64,000 nucleotides of DNA from Neopestalotiopsis rosae (lineage: Eukaryota > Ascomycota > Sordariomycetes > Amphisphaeriales > Sporocadaceae), in NCBI GenBank assembly GCA_023078685.1, contig JALGAS010000004.1:1364001-1428000 (forward strand), given 5' to 3'. Of the stretch, positions 22,999-32,989 are shown piece by piece (position 1 is the first letter of the stretch; each line of letters begins with the position of its first letter). Position numbers and translations under genes: made by a program. The notes beneath the pieces are model-generated. The model was given only the letters and a program-made list of their open reading frames with translations, did no database searches and was not told where the DNA came from.

Positions 22999-25219
22999 TC
23001 AAATTATTGTAATGGTGTGCCACCCATTATCCATCCTCTCATGCGAACGTATATCTTCGTTTCCACGTTCCATCCTCCTCAGGAATTCTTCAAGTCCCAC
23101 TGACACAGATTGATGAAGCCCGGGAATCGGCAAAATGTGAACAACCTTTAGTAAGCAAAAGCCCACACGCTTATATACATTCTTGGCGGGAGTTACGGCG
23201 ACGAGGAGTAGTAACGACACATCCAACCTGAAAGCGATGGAGTCCAGGTCAAGCTGCAACGGTAGGGCAAAGATGACCGGCGGTATTGCATCGGTGTTCC
23301 AGTGATAATCAGGACAAATATGAACGTTGGACCACTGGATGCCAGGCTCTCCGTATCTTTGAGTGAAGGCCGACTGGAGTCCCTTTTCTCTTTTGCATCC
23401 CATATAGTATAAAGGTGCACAAACCGTCAGCCAGCCATTGTCGATTGCGCCATATTCATCTTGCCCACTGGGCTTCGTCCGCACCTCGAGGATCTTGGGA
23501 ATTTGCAATGGGTTTCCCTTGTTTGAGGAGCATTCCGTCACCATCATGGAGGGGTCTCGCCCACATAGAGAGGCCCAGGACCAGCTTGGGGCCACATAGA
23601 CATCGGGTCGCTCTTGAGGATTATTGGTAAACCAAGTCAGATCGCTGATGAAGGTGTCCTCCCACAATCCGGCATGATAGAGACTCTGTCTAAAGCCACC
23701 AAAGTAGCGGGCAATGGCGGATATTGCTATCAGTCTATCGCTGGTTATCGTGATTGAAGTATTGCAATAACGTCTCACAATATCCCTCCAAGCTGGAACT
23801 ATTTTGTTCCTTGACAAAGCTTTCATTGAAGTTATCAGACTCTGTTCTTGAGCGAATGCAGTGCCGATGACATCGGCTTTACGCAGAGGGTGGTCTGTCG
23901 GCATGCTTTCAGAGCTGATTTCCTCGGCGCAACGGAAGTGGATCTGGTCGTGAGCGAAGACAACTGTTCGACTTGCCAGGAGCGTTTCCTGTAAGACCCA
24001 GGCCCGTTGGAATAGAGGACTGTGCCAGATTGACTCAGTTGCGTAACGGAGTTGTAGAATATGCTCGTCATTGAACCATAGGATTTGATCTTTTGTTCCA
24101 TGCTTGGACATAGAGAGAATGTCAGGAATACTTGTGCGCGGATCACGAAAGCCAAAGAGCCGCCCGGAGCCGTCTGGCGCTGACGCAGCGGCGATATTCA
24201 ATAGTCCATGTTTGTAGACCGAGCCCATGGTAGCGCTTTCGCGGCGCCAGTCATCAACTGAATCCTGCATAATACACTAGACCAACACTGTATTAGAATT
24301 ATGATTGGTTTGTGGAGTGGCGATGCCGTTTCGTTATGAAGCAACTCACCAAGCAATCAATCCATATATAATGGACACCCAGCCTCATAGCTACAATGGC
24401 TGCATCTTTGTGTAGAGATGGAATTTCGGTTATCGGAATATCCTGGCTGAACTGCACATGATTATCACTAGTGAGCCTCAAGGGCTGTCGGTGTCCCCAG
24501 CAGTGACTCAGTGTTATATATGGACCTATCATGGTCTCTTCTGCTGTTTGCATCATACGTAGACGAAGAGTTTCTCGCTCTTTGCGAATATTGATCAGCC
24601 GCTTCGGATACCATGCGGCAGAAGACTGGCATAAGGTGTGGCGCTCCTTGCAGTGCTTTAGTCGACTTTTTATATATTCGAATGATGGAGCAGATTCTAG
24701 GCTATTGTCGAATTTCGGAATGCTGTATCCATTCGTAAATTTGAGTGAATGAAGATGGTGAAGAGTACTGGCAATGAACAGCGTCCTGGGCTTCTCGACA
24801 AATTCACAATGAATTGAATAATCGCTCTGTGTGAATACTGGGGCTGGTCGAATCGTCATTATGGTTTGCATAATGGGCAACTTGTCGGGGAGGGCTTTGA
24901 GCCAATCCGAATGAATAATTCTCGACATGCGCTGATTTAGCTGGTGCTTTTTACAGAGATGGAAGCAATTCCAGCAGTGCTCAAAAGCACCTTTGATTAG
25001 TTCGGGCAAGTTCCGATGCAGTGTAAGGGTTTTAACTTCACACATGTTAATATATCTCGAAAACAGGAGCAAGAACGACTTACCACCCCATGAATTTGTT
25101 GTTTCAATGATCTCGACCTCTGAATTGGAGGTTCGCCCAAAGACCTCCGAACACCTCACGCACAATTGGGCCGGTGAACCACTCAAGGTTGACAGGTCCC
25201 ATTGTGCTTTGCTGCTCAT
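22999..25219 (-). CDS. HET-domain (heterokaryon incompatibility) protein
   Basis: Minus-strand exons 25219-25084, 25035-24350 and 24276-22999 give 699 aa. The HET domain (PF06985) is split by intron 2 and becomes continuous on splicing. It runs from PYITLSHCWGHRQPLRLTSDN through DAAIVAMRLGVHYIWIDCL, then CIMQDSVDDWRRESATMGSVY, NIAAASAPDGSGRLF, WHSPLFQRAWVLQETLLASRTVVF and the WSWASL motif. This is the whole domain in order. HET proteins trigger cell death on fusion between incompatible strains, and such genes are often polymorphic. Intron 1 (25083-25036, 48 nt) is a multiple of three with no in-frame stop, so an unspliced model is also open. The GGT-G/TT-AAA junction restores a plausible sequence. 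It sits next to metabolic sub-cluster A, with no visible functional tie. Confidence 0.93.
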
Positions 25220-25739
25220 TCTTGCTCAAGGTATTGTTCTCGTAGGTCTGAAATGTTGAATAGTAATGTAGGTTCTATCTGTGACAGATTGAATAGCAAA
25301 GCAAGTCGCCGATATGTAGGTCACTATGGAAGCTCGGGTCTGTTTGCTCCTGCAACTGGGGGCCATTTACCGTTGCATACCTACGGACTTAAGTTATTGC
25401 AGGGGGCGAATTGTACCCCATTGCTACATAGGCGGCACGTCCGATTCAGCTGCTCTTGAATGGTATCTATGTGATGAACCTTTGATTATGTTCTGGAAGG
25501 TATGCAAGGATATAGACTCCACCTTCATCTGGACAATGTGAACTATTGAAGAGTTACATTTGCCATTGTTTTGATATCCGTCCATCAAGAACCGCACAAA
25601 AAATGGTACAAAGCTCTGAAAAAGTTACATGATACGCTCTATCGATGCACTGGGTTGTGAGAAAATGATATCACTTCACCGGTCAAAATCTCCTCAGAAG
25701 TGAGAAGTCTTGTATCAAGTAGAAAAATTGCGCATCTAC
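25220..25739. other. Upstream of HET gene and 3' flank of TIM-like gene
   Basis: No gene is seen. A few short open frames lack family resemblance. Confidence 0.45.
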
Positions 25740-26498
25740 TTACGCAGAAGCTATTTCCTGTATAGTCTTATAAAACTGTGCCGGATCATGAGCAAACCGG
25801 CCCAGGAACAACCCATCGACGCCACCCTTTAGCTTTTCGAATAGGCCAGGTCCAGCACTACCTCCATACAATATCCTCGTCGTACCACTTCTCCTCTGCA
25901 CACAATCCAGCGCGCGGATATCCTTCACCACACTGACCACATACTCTGCCGCAGCAGGGCTGGCGGCGCCAATCGCCCAGACGGGCTCGTAGGCGAGTAT
26001 GACTTCAGCGCCGTCGGGCACAGCCGCCATGACGCTCTCGAACTGCGCGCGGCACTCGTCCACGGCGAGCGCCACCTCGCCCTGGCTGCGCTCGCCGATG
26101 CAGACGAGCGGGATCATGCCGTTGCGGGCCGCGGCCGCGGCCTTGCGCGCGGCGTCGTCGTCCGTCTCCTTGAAGATGCGGCGGCGCTCGGCGTGGCCCA
26201 GCTCCACGATGCGGCACCCTACCTCGGCGAGGACCTGCGGCGATACCTCGCCCGTGTACGCGCCCGCGTCTTCGTAAAAGGCGTCTTGCGCACCGGTGAG
26301 AATCTTGGTGTGGTCGAGTTGGCCAATAACCGATGTCAGAGTAATGTGGTCCGGGATAATGAAAACGTCAACCTCATCTAGCAATGCCGGCGACTTGGAC
26401 ATTAGCTGAAGGATTTCCTCGACGAATTGCTTGGTTCTCGCTGCAGAGAAGTACATCTTTGTGGACACGCCCACAAGCCGGCGTCGAGGAGGGGTCAT
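25740..26498 (-). CDS. Triosephosphate-isomerase-like protein, probable erythrulose-phosphate isomerase
   Basis: Single exon, 252 aa, TIM-barrel aldose-ketose isomerase. All three catalytic residues are present: Lys14 (STKMYFS), His102 (ELGHAERR) and Glu171 (LAYEPVWAIG). The phosphate loop is LYGGSAGPG (about 210-218). It departs from housekeeping TIM at the N-terminal NWKMN-type signature (Asn replaced by Thr) and at SERR, which is AERR here. This pattern is seen in the TIM paralogues of tetritol catabolism: EryH/TpiA2 of Brucella, LerI of Mycobacterium and EYI1 of Yarrowia. Those enzymes convert L-erythrulose-1-phosphate to D-erythrulose-4-phosphate. The position, 0.66 kb downstream of an RpiB homologue in the same direction and near a DhaK-type kinase, supports that role by inference. 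A lack of introns and very G/C-rich codons set it slightly apart. The housekeeping TIM is presumably elsewhere. Confidence 0.9.
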   Translation of the reverse strand: MTPPRRRLVGVSTKMYFSAARTKQFVEEILQLMSKSPALLDEVDVFIIPDHITLTSVIGQLDHTKILTGAQDAFYEDAGAYTGEVSPQVLAEVGCRIVELGHAERRRIFKETDDDAARKAAAAARNGMIPLVCIGERSQGEVALAVDECRAQFESVMAAVPDGAEVILAYEPVWAIGAASPAAAEYVVSVVKDIRALDCVQRRSGTTRILYGGSAGPGLFEKLKGGVDGLFLGRFAHDPAQFYKTIQEIASA

Positions 26499-27162
26499 TT
26501 TGGTGGGGAGGCTTCTGTACAGTAATGACCACTGTCTTCCGGGCGAAAGTAAAGGAGAATAGTAAGTGTATACACCTTCTCACACTATGAGAAGGGTTAA
26601 AACATGAATTTGTTCTAAGAGGACTTCAAGGTACAAGTGAATGGCAGAGATAGGGTCGTATAATTTACGGAAGAGCGGAAATGTGATGAACTTATTCTCA
26701 CGTTCCTCTACTAGCGCTATGAACTGGGCTAAAGTCAGTGGAGCTTGGTAGGTGGATCACCTGTAACGTGGTTACTGTACCTTATGTCCTTATATGTTGA
26801 GTTGTGGACACGATACCGAACCAATACGTATGGGTCGTATCTGCGTACGACTCAACTGCTATCGTTTGGAAAATATGCTGCAAAAAAATCAACTGAAATG
26901 TGAATATCCGCTGACCTGGTGGCTTTTCTGCGATGATACGCGCAAGACATCATATTAAAAGCTATACTGGCGGTTAGTGAGTGAGGCACCGACTATAGCC
27001 GTGTAGAACATCCCTGGCGCGCTTTTTAAAACTATTGTTTGTTCAAGAAGTCTTTGGTTAAAGCAATCTATTGTGCAACCTTTCCGTCGGGCTCGAAATG
27101 ATGCCAGAAGAGACGAATACATAGACGCTATCTAGAGATTCATTTCAACTTGTCAAGGGCGC
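26499..27162. promoter_or_regulatory. Promoter region of the TIM-like gene
   Basis: This region lies between the TIM-like and RpiB1 genes, both on the minus strand. The word GGGTCGTAT occurs twice, at 26653-26661 and 26832-26840. The second copy is part of the inverted repeat GTCGTA-N6-TACGAC (26834-26851). These are candidate regulator sites upstream of the TIM-like gene. No gene is seen. Confidence 0.45.
26834..26851. promoter_or_regulatory. Inverted repeat GTCGTA-N6-TACGAC
   Basis: Six-base perfect arms with a six-base spacer, about 340 bp upstream of the TIM-like start codon. One arm, with its GGG prefix, recurs at 26653-26661. The binding protein is unknown. Confidence 0.4.
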
Positions 27163-27723
27163 CTAGGCTGCCAACTCAACATGCTCGTACTCGGTGATGG
27201 CGTCGACCTTTGCTGCACTGGCGCTGTTCGGGTCAAATTGGTACCCCAACCATTCCTTGGCCAGCTTCCGTGCCAACTCTATACCAATCACTCTCTCGCC
27301 CATGCAGAGCACCTGGGCGTTATTGCTCAGCACAGCTCTTTCCACCGAGAAGCTATCATGTGCTGTGACGGCGCGGATGCCCTTGACCTTGTTTGCTGAG
27401 ATGGCCACTCCAAGTCCCGTTCCGCAAATTAATAGTGCTCTATCGCATCTGCCCTGGGCGACAAGTTTGGCAGCATCAACCGCGCGGTGTGGATATGCCG
27501 TCTTGTCGTCTGTTCCGTGGCTGCCAACGTCCGTTACCGATTCGACGCGCGGGTCGCTTTCAAAGTCGGCCTTGATCTTGTTCTTGTAACTGACACCTGC
27601 ATCCTGGAAGGTATTAGAGTTTCGTGCCCGTACTCGTAGTGGTAGACGGAGAAAGCCAGAAGAATTCTCAATTGCCTGACTTACATCGCATCCCACGGCG
27701 ATTTTCCACTTTGGTGTTGCCAT
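27163..27723 (-). CDS. RpiB/LacAB-type sugar-phosphate isomerase, copy 1
   Basis: Ribose-5-phosphate isomerase B family enzyme. Minus-strand exons 27723-27685 and 27603-27163 give 159 aa. The 81-nt intron (GTAAGT...CCAG) is a multiple of three and open, so an unspliced reading adds 27 foreign residues. Splicing joins GCD to DAGVSYK and restores the family N terminus (compare [10 protein letters not shown] in copy 2). Catalytic Cys73 is in [19 protein letters not shown], and His95 is in [25 protein letters not shown]. The family interconverts phosphorylated aldoses and ketoses. In tetritol pathways (EryI, DerI, EYI2) it makes D-erythrose-4-phosphate from D-erythrulose-4-phosphate. It is head-to-head with kinase 1 (28538) and upstream of the TIM-like gene. 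The substrate is inferred from context. Confidence 0.93.
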   Translation of the reverse strand: MATPKWKIAVGCDVSQAIENSSGFLRLPLRVRARNSNTFQDAGVSYKNKIKADFESDPRVESVTDVGSHGTDDKTAYPHRAVDAAKLVAQGRCDRALLICGTGLGVAISANKVKGIRAVTAHDSFSVERAVLSNNAQVLCMGERVIGIELARKLAKEWLGYQFDPNSASAAKVDAITEYEHVELAA

Positions 27724-28537
27724 GGCTCTGAAATCTTGTTCTGGTTCTAGCTGAGGTAGGAGGATTGTTCACGATGCTTGAGGATCTGACTTTGCCAAAT
27801 GAATTAAAATATTACTAAGTTAAAAGATACGGTCGGGCTGCAAGCAACAATATTATGTGGCGTGACGTTTCTTAGCTCTAACCATGAGCATAACATCAGG
27901 TAACTGCCCTGCATATTATTCTATCTGGCTGTCCGGTTGCCGGCAACCATGATCACTTCCCATCCCTCACCTCATCACACTTGCCGCTTCCTCCCCTCAA
28001 TCGGTGATCCGAGCGATTGGCAAGAAGGTACCTAATCTATTGCCAACCAGGACCTCGTGTCGCGCAGCATCAGTCCATTCACCCACCCCCGCCCTTGACC
28101 ATCCCCCAACCGAAGCGGAACTGCTGCAACGGGGGCATCACACATCATCACTTCCGGTTCGATCGCCCCCCCTTACAAACCCCCAAAGGTCATCCGGATC
28201 AGCGACAGCAAACTACCTAGACTACGCTCCACTAACTCTAGTCGCACATGCTAATCACAGTCTGGGGTGCAGTTTTGGGGAAATAACTTCAGACGCTACC
28301 CCTCCATAAATGGGAACGGCGTTCGCTTCTTCTCCACAAACTCCTCCACTTGCTGACGCCTAGAACCCGAACCGTTCCTTCTACATAGTACCTTTCGGAT
28401 TGCCGAATTAGGAAACCCGCGAGCTTGTAAGTCGATAGTACCGACACCAAACGGCGACTTATACATGAACACCAAGAAATTGTCGACAAAGAATTGAAGA
28501 CAGAATTTGAAACAACAATACAGAAGCATTCAGCAAC
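27724..28537. promoter_or_regulatory. Divergent promoter, RpiB1 / kinase 1
   Basis: An 814-bp shared upstream region. It contains the perfect 14-bp palindrome GGTTGCCGGCAACC at 27935-27948. The half-site GGCAACC recurs in the LtnD-like/aldolase 1 promoter at 32539-32545. No gene is seen. Confidence 0.5.
27935..27948. promoter_or_regulatory. 14-bp perfect palindrome, candidate operator
   Basis: GGTTGCCGGCAACC reads the same on both strands and has a central CCGG. It lies about 210 bp from the RpiB1 start and 590 bp from the kinase start. The embedded CCG/CGG triplets are the type of half-site bound by Zn2Cys6 dimers. The function is inferred. Confidence 0.45.
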
Positions 28538-30388
28538 ATGTCGAACCGCCATATCTTTGGGTCCCCCGATGGACTTGTCAACAAGTGTATCAAGGGGATC
28601 ATAGCTTATAACCCAGCCCTCAGCCTAGACGAGGAGAATCGTGTCGTGATCAATACAGAATATGACAAATCAAAAGTCTCTCTTGTCAGTGGTGGCGGTT
28701 CAGGACATGAGCCGGCTGTAAGAGGTTTCCAATTTCTTTCACCAAAAAGTCAATTATAATGCTCACACAAGGACAAATGCTGATCAATTCAATTACAGTG
28801 GTCTGGATATGTAGGCGAAAACATGCTTGCCTCGTCCGTGGCCGGAGACATCTTTGCCAGTCCTAGTACCAAACAGATCTTGGCTGCCATAGACGCCGTA
28901 CCTTCGGACAAGGGCACCATTCTAGTCGTCACAAACTACACCGGAGACTGCCTGCATTTCGGCTTGGCAAACGAAAAGGCTATTGCCAAAGGTCACAACT
29001 GCCGCATGATCATCTGTGGGGATGATGTCTCTGTTGGCAGAAAGGGAAGCCTGGTGGGACGCCGCGGTCTGGCTGGTCAACAGGGCGTATTGAAGGTCAT
29101 GGGCGGCGCCGCCGGAGCTGGCGAGTCCCTCGACGATGTCTACGATCTTGGGGTCGCATTCTCGGACCAGATTGTCACCATTGCTGCCACTCTGGATCAC
29201 TGCCACGTGCCGGGAAGGACAGAACATGGCACACTTCAGAGCGATGAGATCGAGCTTGGAACGGGACCACACAATGAGCCTGGATACCAAAAGCTCTCAC
29301 CAGTACCAACTCCAGAAGAACTCGTAAAGCGTATTCTCCTGTATTGCTTGGATGAGACCGACGAGGACAGAGGCTACGTCAAGTTTGGAAAGGGCGATGA
29401 GACCATGCTTCTCGTCAGCAATTATGGTGGTATCTCATACCTCGAAATGGGTGCTCTTGTCGACGAGCTGCTTGAACAGCTGGCCCGGGACTGGAACATT
29501 GAGCCTATCCGTGTAGTCTGGGGCACTCTTGAGACATCCCTCAATGCGCCCGCGTTTTCAGTATCAGTCGTCAACATGACAGCGGCTGCCAAGAACTGCA
29601 AATACTCCACAGACGACATCAAGAAGTTCTTCGACGTTAGGACAAATACGTCTTGGGAATCCATGACCGGTTCGCAAGCGAAACGTCGTAGCCGTCGTGA
29701 GCAGATTGCTAAGCCTATTCCGCATATCAAGAAAACAGTTGACGACGCCAAAGATCTCAAGATTGACCCAAAGACACTGGAATCCATGCTCCGCAAAGCA
29801 TGCAACAACATTATTGAATCAGAGCCCGATCTTACCAAGTGGGATACTATCATGGGCGACGGTGACTGTGGTGAAACCTTGAAGACAGGCGCACTGAATC
29901 TTTTGGCTGCGCTTGATTCCGAGAAGCTAGCAGCAAGCGGCTCAGTGGTGACAGTGTTACAAGAGCTTGAAGAGATTGTCGAAGGAAAGATGGGCGGCAC
30001 CCTTGGGGGTATTCTTGGCATCTTCTTCGTCTCTCTGCGGACCGCATTGGAGCAGAATATTGACCAAGGCACCGGGTCTGAGGGCGTTCCCGAGCTGTGG
30101 GGCAAAGCGCTCAATGTTGCTCTGGGTAGCCTGCGAAGATATACACCGGCTGGAGAAGGCGACAGGACAGTCATGGATACATTGATTCCATTCGCACGTG
30201 TTTTGTTGTCGAGCGGTTTTGACAAGGCAGTCGAGGCTGCTGTCCAAGGTGCTGAGGCAACCAAGGACATGAAGCCCAGACTTGGACGTGCGACATATCT
30301 TGGCGAGAATACGAGCAGAGACTCTGTCCCTGACCCCGGTGCCTGGGGTGCTATGGTTGCGATCAAGGGACTCAAAGAGGGCATGTAG
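28538..30388 (+). CDS. DhaK-DhaL type ATP-dependent ketose kinase, copy 1
   Basis: Dihydroxyacetone-kinase-family enzyme (DAK1/DAK2 in one chain), which phosphorylates short ketoses such as dihydroxyacetone, erythrulose or glyceraldehyde. Exons 28538-28717 and 28799-30388 give 589 aa, the usual length. The DhaK domain (about 1-340) has SLVSGGGSGHEPA, ASPSTKQI, TNYTGD (Asp110), the ALDHCHVPG-like TLDHCHVPG, and GPHNEPG, whose His218 matches the covalent substrate-binding His. A basic linker (about 350-385) leads to the DhaL domain with KWDTIMGDGDCGET (Mg-ADP aspartates 414/416) and GDRTVMDTLIPF. The ending, DPGAWGAMVAIKGL, is typical. It faces RpiB1 across a shared promoter. By analogy with EYK1, LerK and DerK the substrate may be erythrulose. 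Plain dihydroxyacetone kinase activity is the main alternative. Confidence 0.95.
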
Positions 30389-30590
30389 ATATCATAGGGA
30401 CGGCGAGATTGTCATACTTAATTAATGCTTTTCGATGGACTGGCAACGCGATTTTACTTGTAAGATATGCTATTAATAATAATCTGACAATGGTACCAAT
30501 AATTGCACTGAGTGATCTGTGTGATAAGTTGAAATGCACAAAGTGTGAATTATTATTCGTGTCTGCAAATGCTACTTGATTATGCTGAAA

Positions 30591-31919
30591 TTATACTCCC
30601 CAGACTCTGACTACCTGTCCCCAGGTGGCTTCCGGGGCCGTCTTTGGCCTATGGGACAATGCTAATCTCGAAATGTTCAAAGCCTGGCTGCCCAAGAATA
30701 CCGGAACCTTGAGCCGTTGTGCCTCATCTACCGCATCCTGCAATTCTTGCGTGAGCTTGGGCAAGCTCTCCGTGCCTTGTGGTGCACCCGCAGCGCCAAA
30801 GACACCCAAGATCTCGGGGCCACTCTTGTCCAGCATGACGCTGCCGCCTGCCGCATTGACACACAAATCCATGACCTGGTCGAGATCGAGCCCGAGGCGC
30901 TTCGCAAAGGCCAGGCACTCTGCGGCGGAGCACAGGTGGATGCCCCGGAGCAGGTTCACGACCAGCGCCAGCTTTGCCTCCTCGGTCTGCGCCGTGGCGG
31001 CCACGGGTCCCACCTTGCCGACGCCCTCGGTGTACACCCTGATCATGCCGCTGTCGTCGTCGGGGCCGTAGCCCTTGCCCAGGCCGGCAAAGTAGACCTG
31101 CTCCGCGGCGCTGGACAGGGGCGTGGGGAACCCGACGCGCCGCGCCTCGGACGTGATGATGCTCGTGTCCTTGAGGATGATGGTCAGGGCGCTGGCCAGG
31201 GGCTGGAACTGCGGGTGCAGCATGCGCGGGCTCCGGTTCTCAAACATCCAGCTCCTGCCCTCGGACTTTAGGATCGCCTCGGCTGTCTTGGGCAGGTCCA
31301 GCCCCAGGTGGCTGGCGAGGCCCATGGCCTCGCTGCCGGCCAGGATCTGCACGGCGGCCAGCACCTGGTGCACCATCTTGAGGTTGCTGCCGGCGCCCAC
31401 GCCGCCCTTGACGATGTACAGCTTCTTGGGGTCGGACATTTCTTCGAGCAGGAACCTCGTCTGCTCAATGGCCGCGTCCGCGGCGCCGGCCATGATGGAC
31501 AGCGTGCCGTCGGCAGCGCGGTAGGTTCCACCCGAGACGGGGGCGTCGACGAGGACAATGTCCTCCCGGCCCAGCGTCTTGAGCTGCTCCGTCAGCCCCT
31601 GCACGTACGAGCTCGGCACGGTCGAGCACAGCAGAATCGCGGCGCCCCTGGAGAGCGACGGCAGCGCTGGACTGTCGCCCTCAATGAGAACCGATTGGGC
31701 CTGCGCCGCGGTGGCGACCATGCAGACGACATAGTCCTTGCCTTTGACCGTTTCTGCGGGTGTGGTTGCTGCGAGACCACCTGCGTCCTTGAATTTGTCG
31801 AGAGTTGGTCCCCAGACATCGAAACCAGTAACATTATAGCCTCGCTTCACCAGATTGGTGGCCATTCCGAAGCCCATGGCTCCCAGGCCAATAAACGCGA
31901 TATCTGGTTTTGAAGTCAT
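30591..31919 (-). CDS. 3-hydroxyisobutyrate / L-threonate dehydrogenase-like protein with two C-terminal domains
   Basis: Single exon, 442 aa, beta-hydroxyacid dehydrogenase family. The Rossmann domain starts with IAFIGLGAMGFGMA (8-20). The substrate signature is VDAPVSGGTYRAADGTLSIMAG (124-145), and catalytic Lys181 is in GVGAGSNLKMVHQ. After the first all-helical domain (about 175-300) a second similar domain follows (about 315-425: KLALVVNLLRGIHLCSAAECLAFAKRLGLDL). The chain is therefore about 140 residues longer than bacterial 3-HIBADH or LtnD (about 300). LtnD-like enzymes oxidise 2-hydroxyacids such as L-threonate. A plant protein fuses two such units to a DUF1537 kinase and a class II aldolase. 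Here the aldolase is the divergent neighbour, and no DUF1537 gene is in the window. The true substrate is unknown. Confidence 0.9.
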   Translation of the reverse strand: MTSKPDIAFIGLGAMGFGMATNLVKRGYNVTGFDVWGPTLDKFKDAGGLAATTPAETVKGKDYVVCMVATAAQAQSVLIEGDSPALPSLSRGAAILLCSTVPSSYVQGLTEQLKTLGREDIVLVDAPVSGGTYRAADGTLSIMAGAADAAIEQTRFLLEEMSDPKKLYIVKGGVGAGSNLKMVHQVLAAVQILAGSEAMGLASHLGLDLPKTAEAILKSEGRSWMFENRSPRMLHPQFQPLASALTIILKDTSIITSEARRVGFPTPLSSAAEQVYFAGLGKGYGPDDDSGMIRVYTEGVGKVGPVAATAQTEEAKLALVVNLLRGIHLCSAAECLAFAKRLGLDLDQVMDLCVNAAGGSVMLDKSGPEILGVFGAAGAPQGTESLPKLTQELQDAVDEAQRLKVPVFLGSQALNISRLALSHRPKTAPEATWGQVVRVWGV

Positions 31920-32989
31920 GATTATATCGATTATATTGGTCGTTTCGGTATAGTAGGCCAGAACACGGGTTTTTCAAAGTTGTGCTTGAAAATGCTACCC
32001 GTTTATGAAGTCTTGTGTTTGAAAACAGAATTGAATTCCGACTGCTTTTCTTTGCTATCCACATACAAAAGAAAATGGGAACATGATGTCGATTCTACCT
32101 GAATATGTGCCTGGCCCGACCCAAATAGTCAACCCGCAGTCCACCCCATACATGGCAAAGTCTCAATCCGCCCCCCACGCAAGTGACCAGTGGAATTCGA
32201 CGCAGGACGCTACTATTCGGTACTATTAGCCCGTACTCAGCAAGAAATGGTAGAATGCCGCTCGGCTCATTCCCCCGAACCGATCTCGGGGCTCCGTCAT
32301 GATTTTGGGCCCCTTCCCCGCTCGAAAATGGAGCTCCACATGCCGTTGAACATTGGATTTCTCGATTTCTCCTCAGCTCGTTTCGTTTTAGCCGGGAATA
32401 ATGACCGTGGGCAAAGTTCCTCTTTTTCTACGTTCGTCATATGCCGTATGTAGATGATTAATAGGCCATTGATTCTTGCCCACACCCCGTCAAGTGATAA
32501 AAGGCTATTTCGCCCGAACATGCCTTACCCCCAAAACAGGCAACCCGGCCGATCGTGAGCATCACAGTGGTGCGCTTACATGCCAAACACGCCCGTACTA
32601 ATCCACACAAGCTCTGAAAAGGAACATGCCTCTAAACGCTTCGGGGTATCAGTGCATCGGCATTCCGGAGCGAAGTCCAGGTTGTCAGTACCGATTTCCT
32701 GCCTATGCAAGTTGGGTCCATAGTATTATAGTGGATCGTAGGTTGGGGAAATCACCTCCCATGACGTGAATTATCCAATGTCGCTGAAGCTATTCGCGAC
32801 CAAGAAGAATACTTCAAACACATGCTGGAAATACATTTCATGTCAATTGCCTGACCTGATCGTCATTCTTATACTTCTTGCCCAGGTACTGTCAGTGCAC
32901 TTAAGACAAGAAATACAGGTTTCACACTAAACTCTGACATCACATCCCACTTATACAAATCCCAAAGACCTTCAAACCCATCTCATACC
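31920..32989. promoter_or_regulatory. Divergent promoter, LtnD-like / aldolase 1
   Basis: About 1.07 kb shared by two oppositely oriented metabolic genes. It contains GGCAACC followed by CGGCCG (32539-32551), matching half of the palindrome at 27935-27948. No gene is seen. Confidence 0.5.

Noticed and set aside
25740..26498. Housekeeping triosephosphate isomerase
   Set aside because: Key signatures (NWKMN, SERR) are altered and the gene lies among catabolic genes. A canonical TIM is expected elsewhere.
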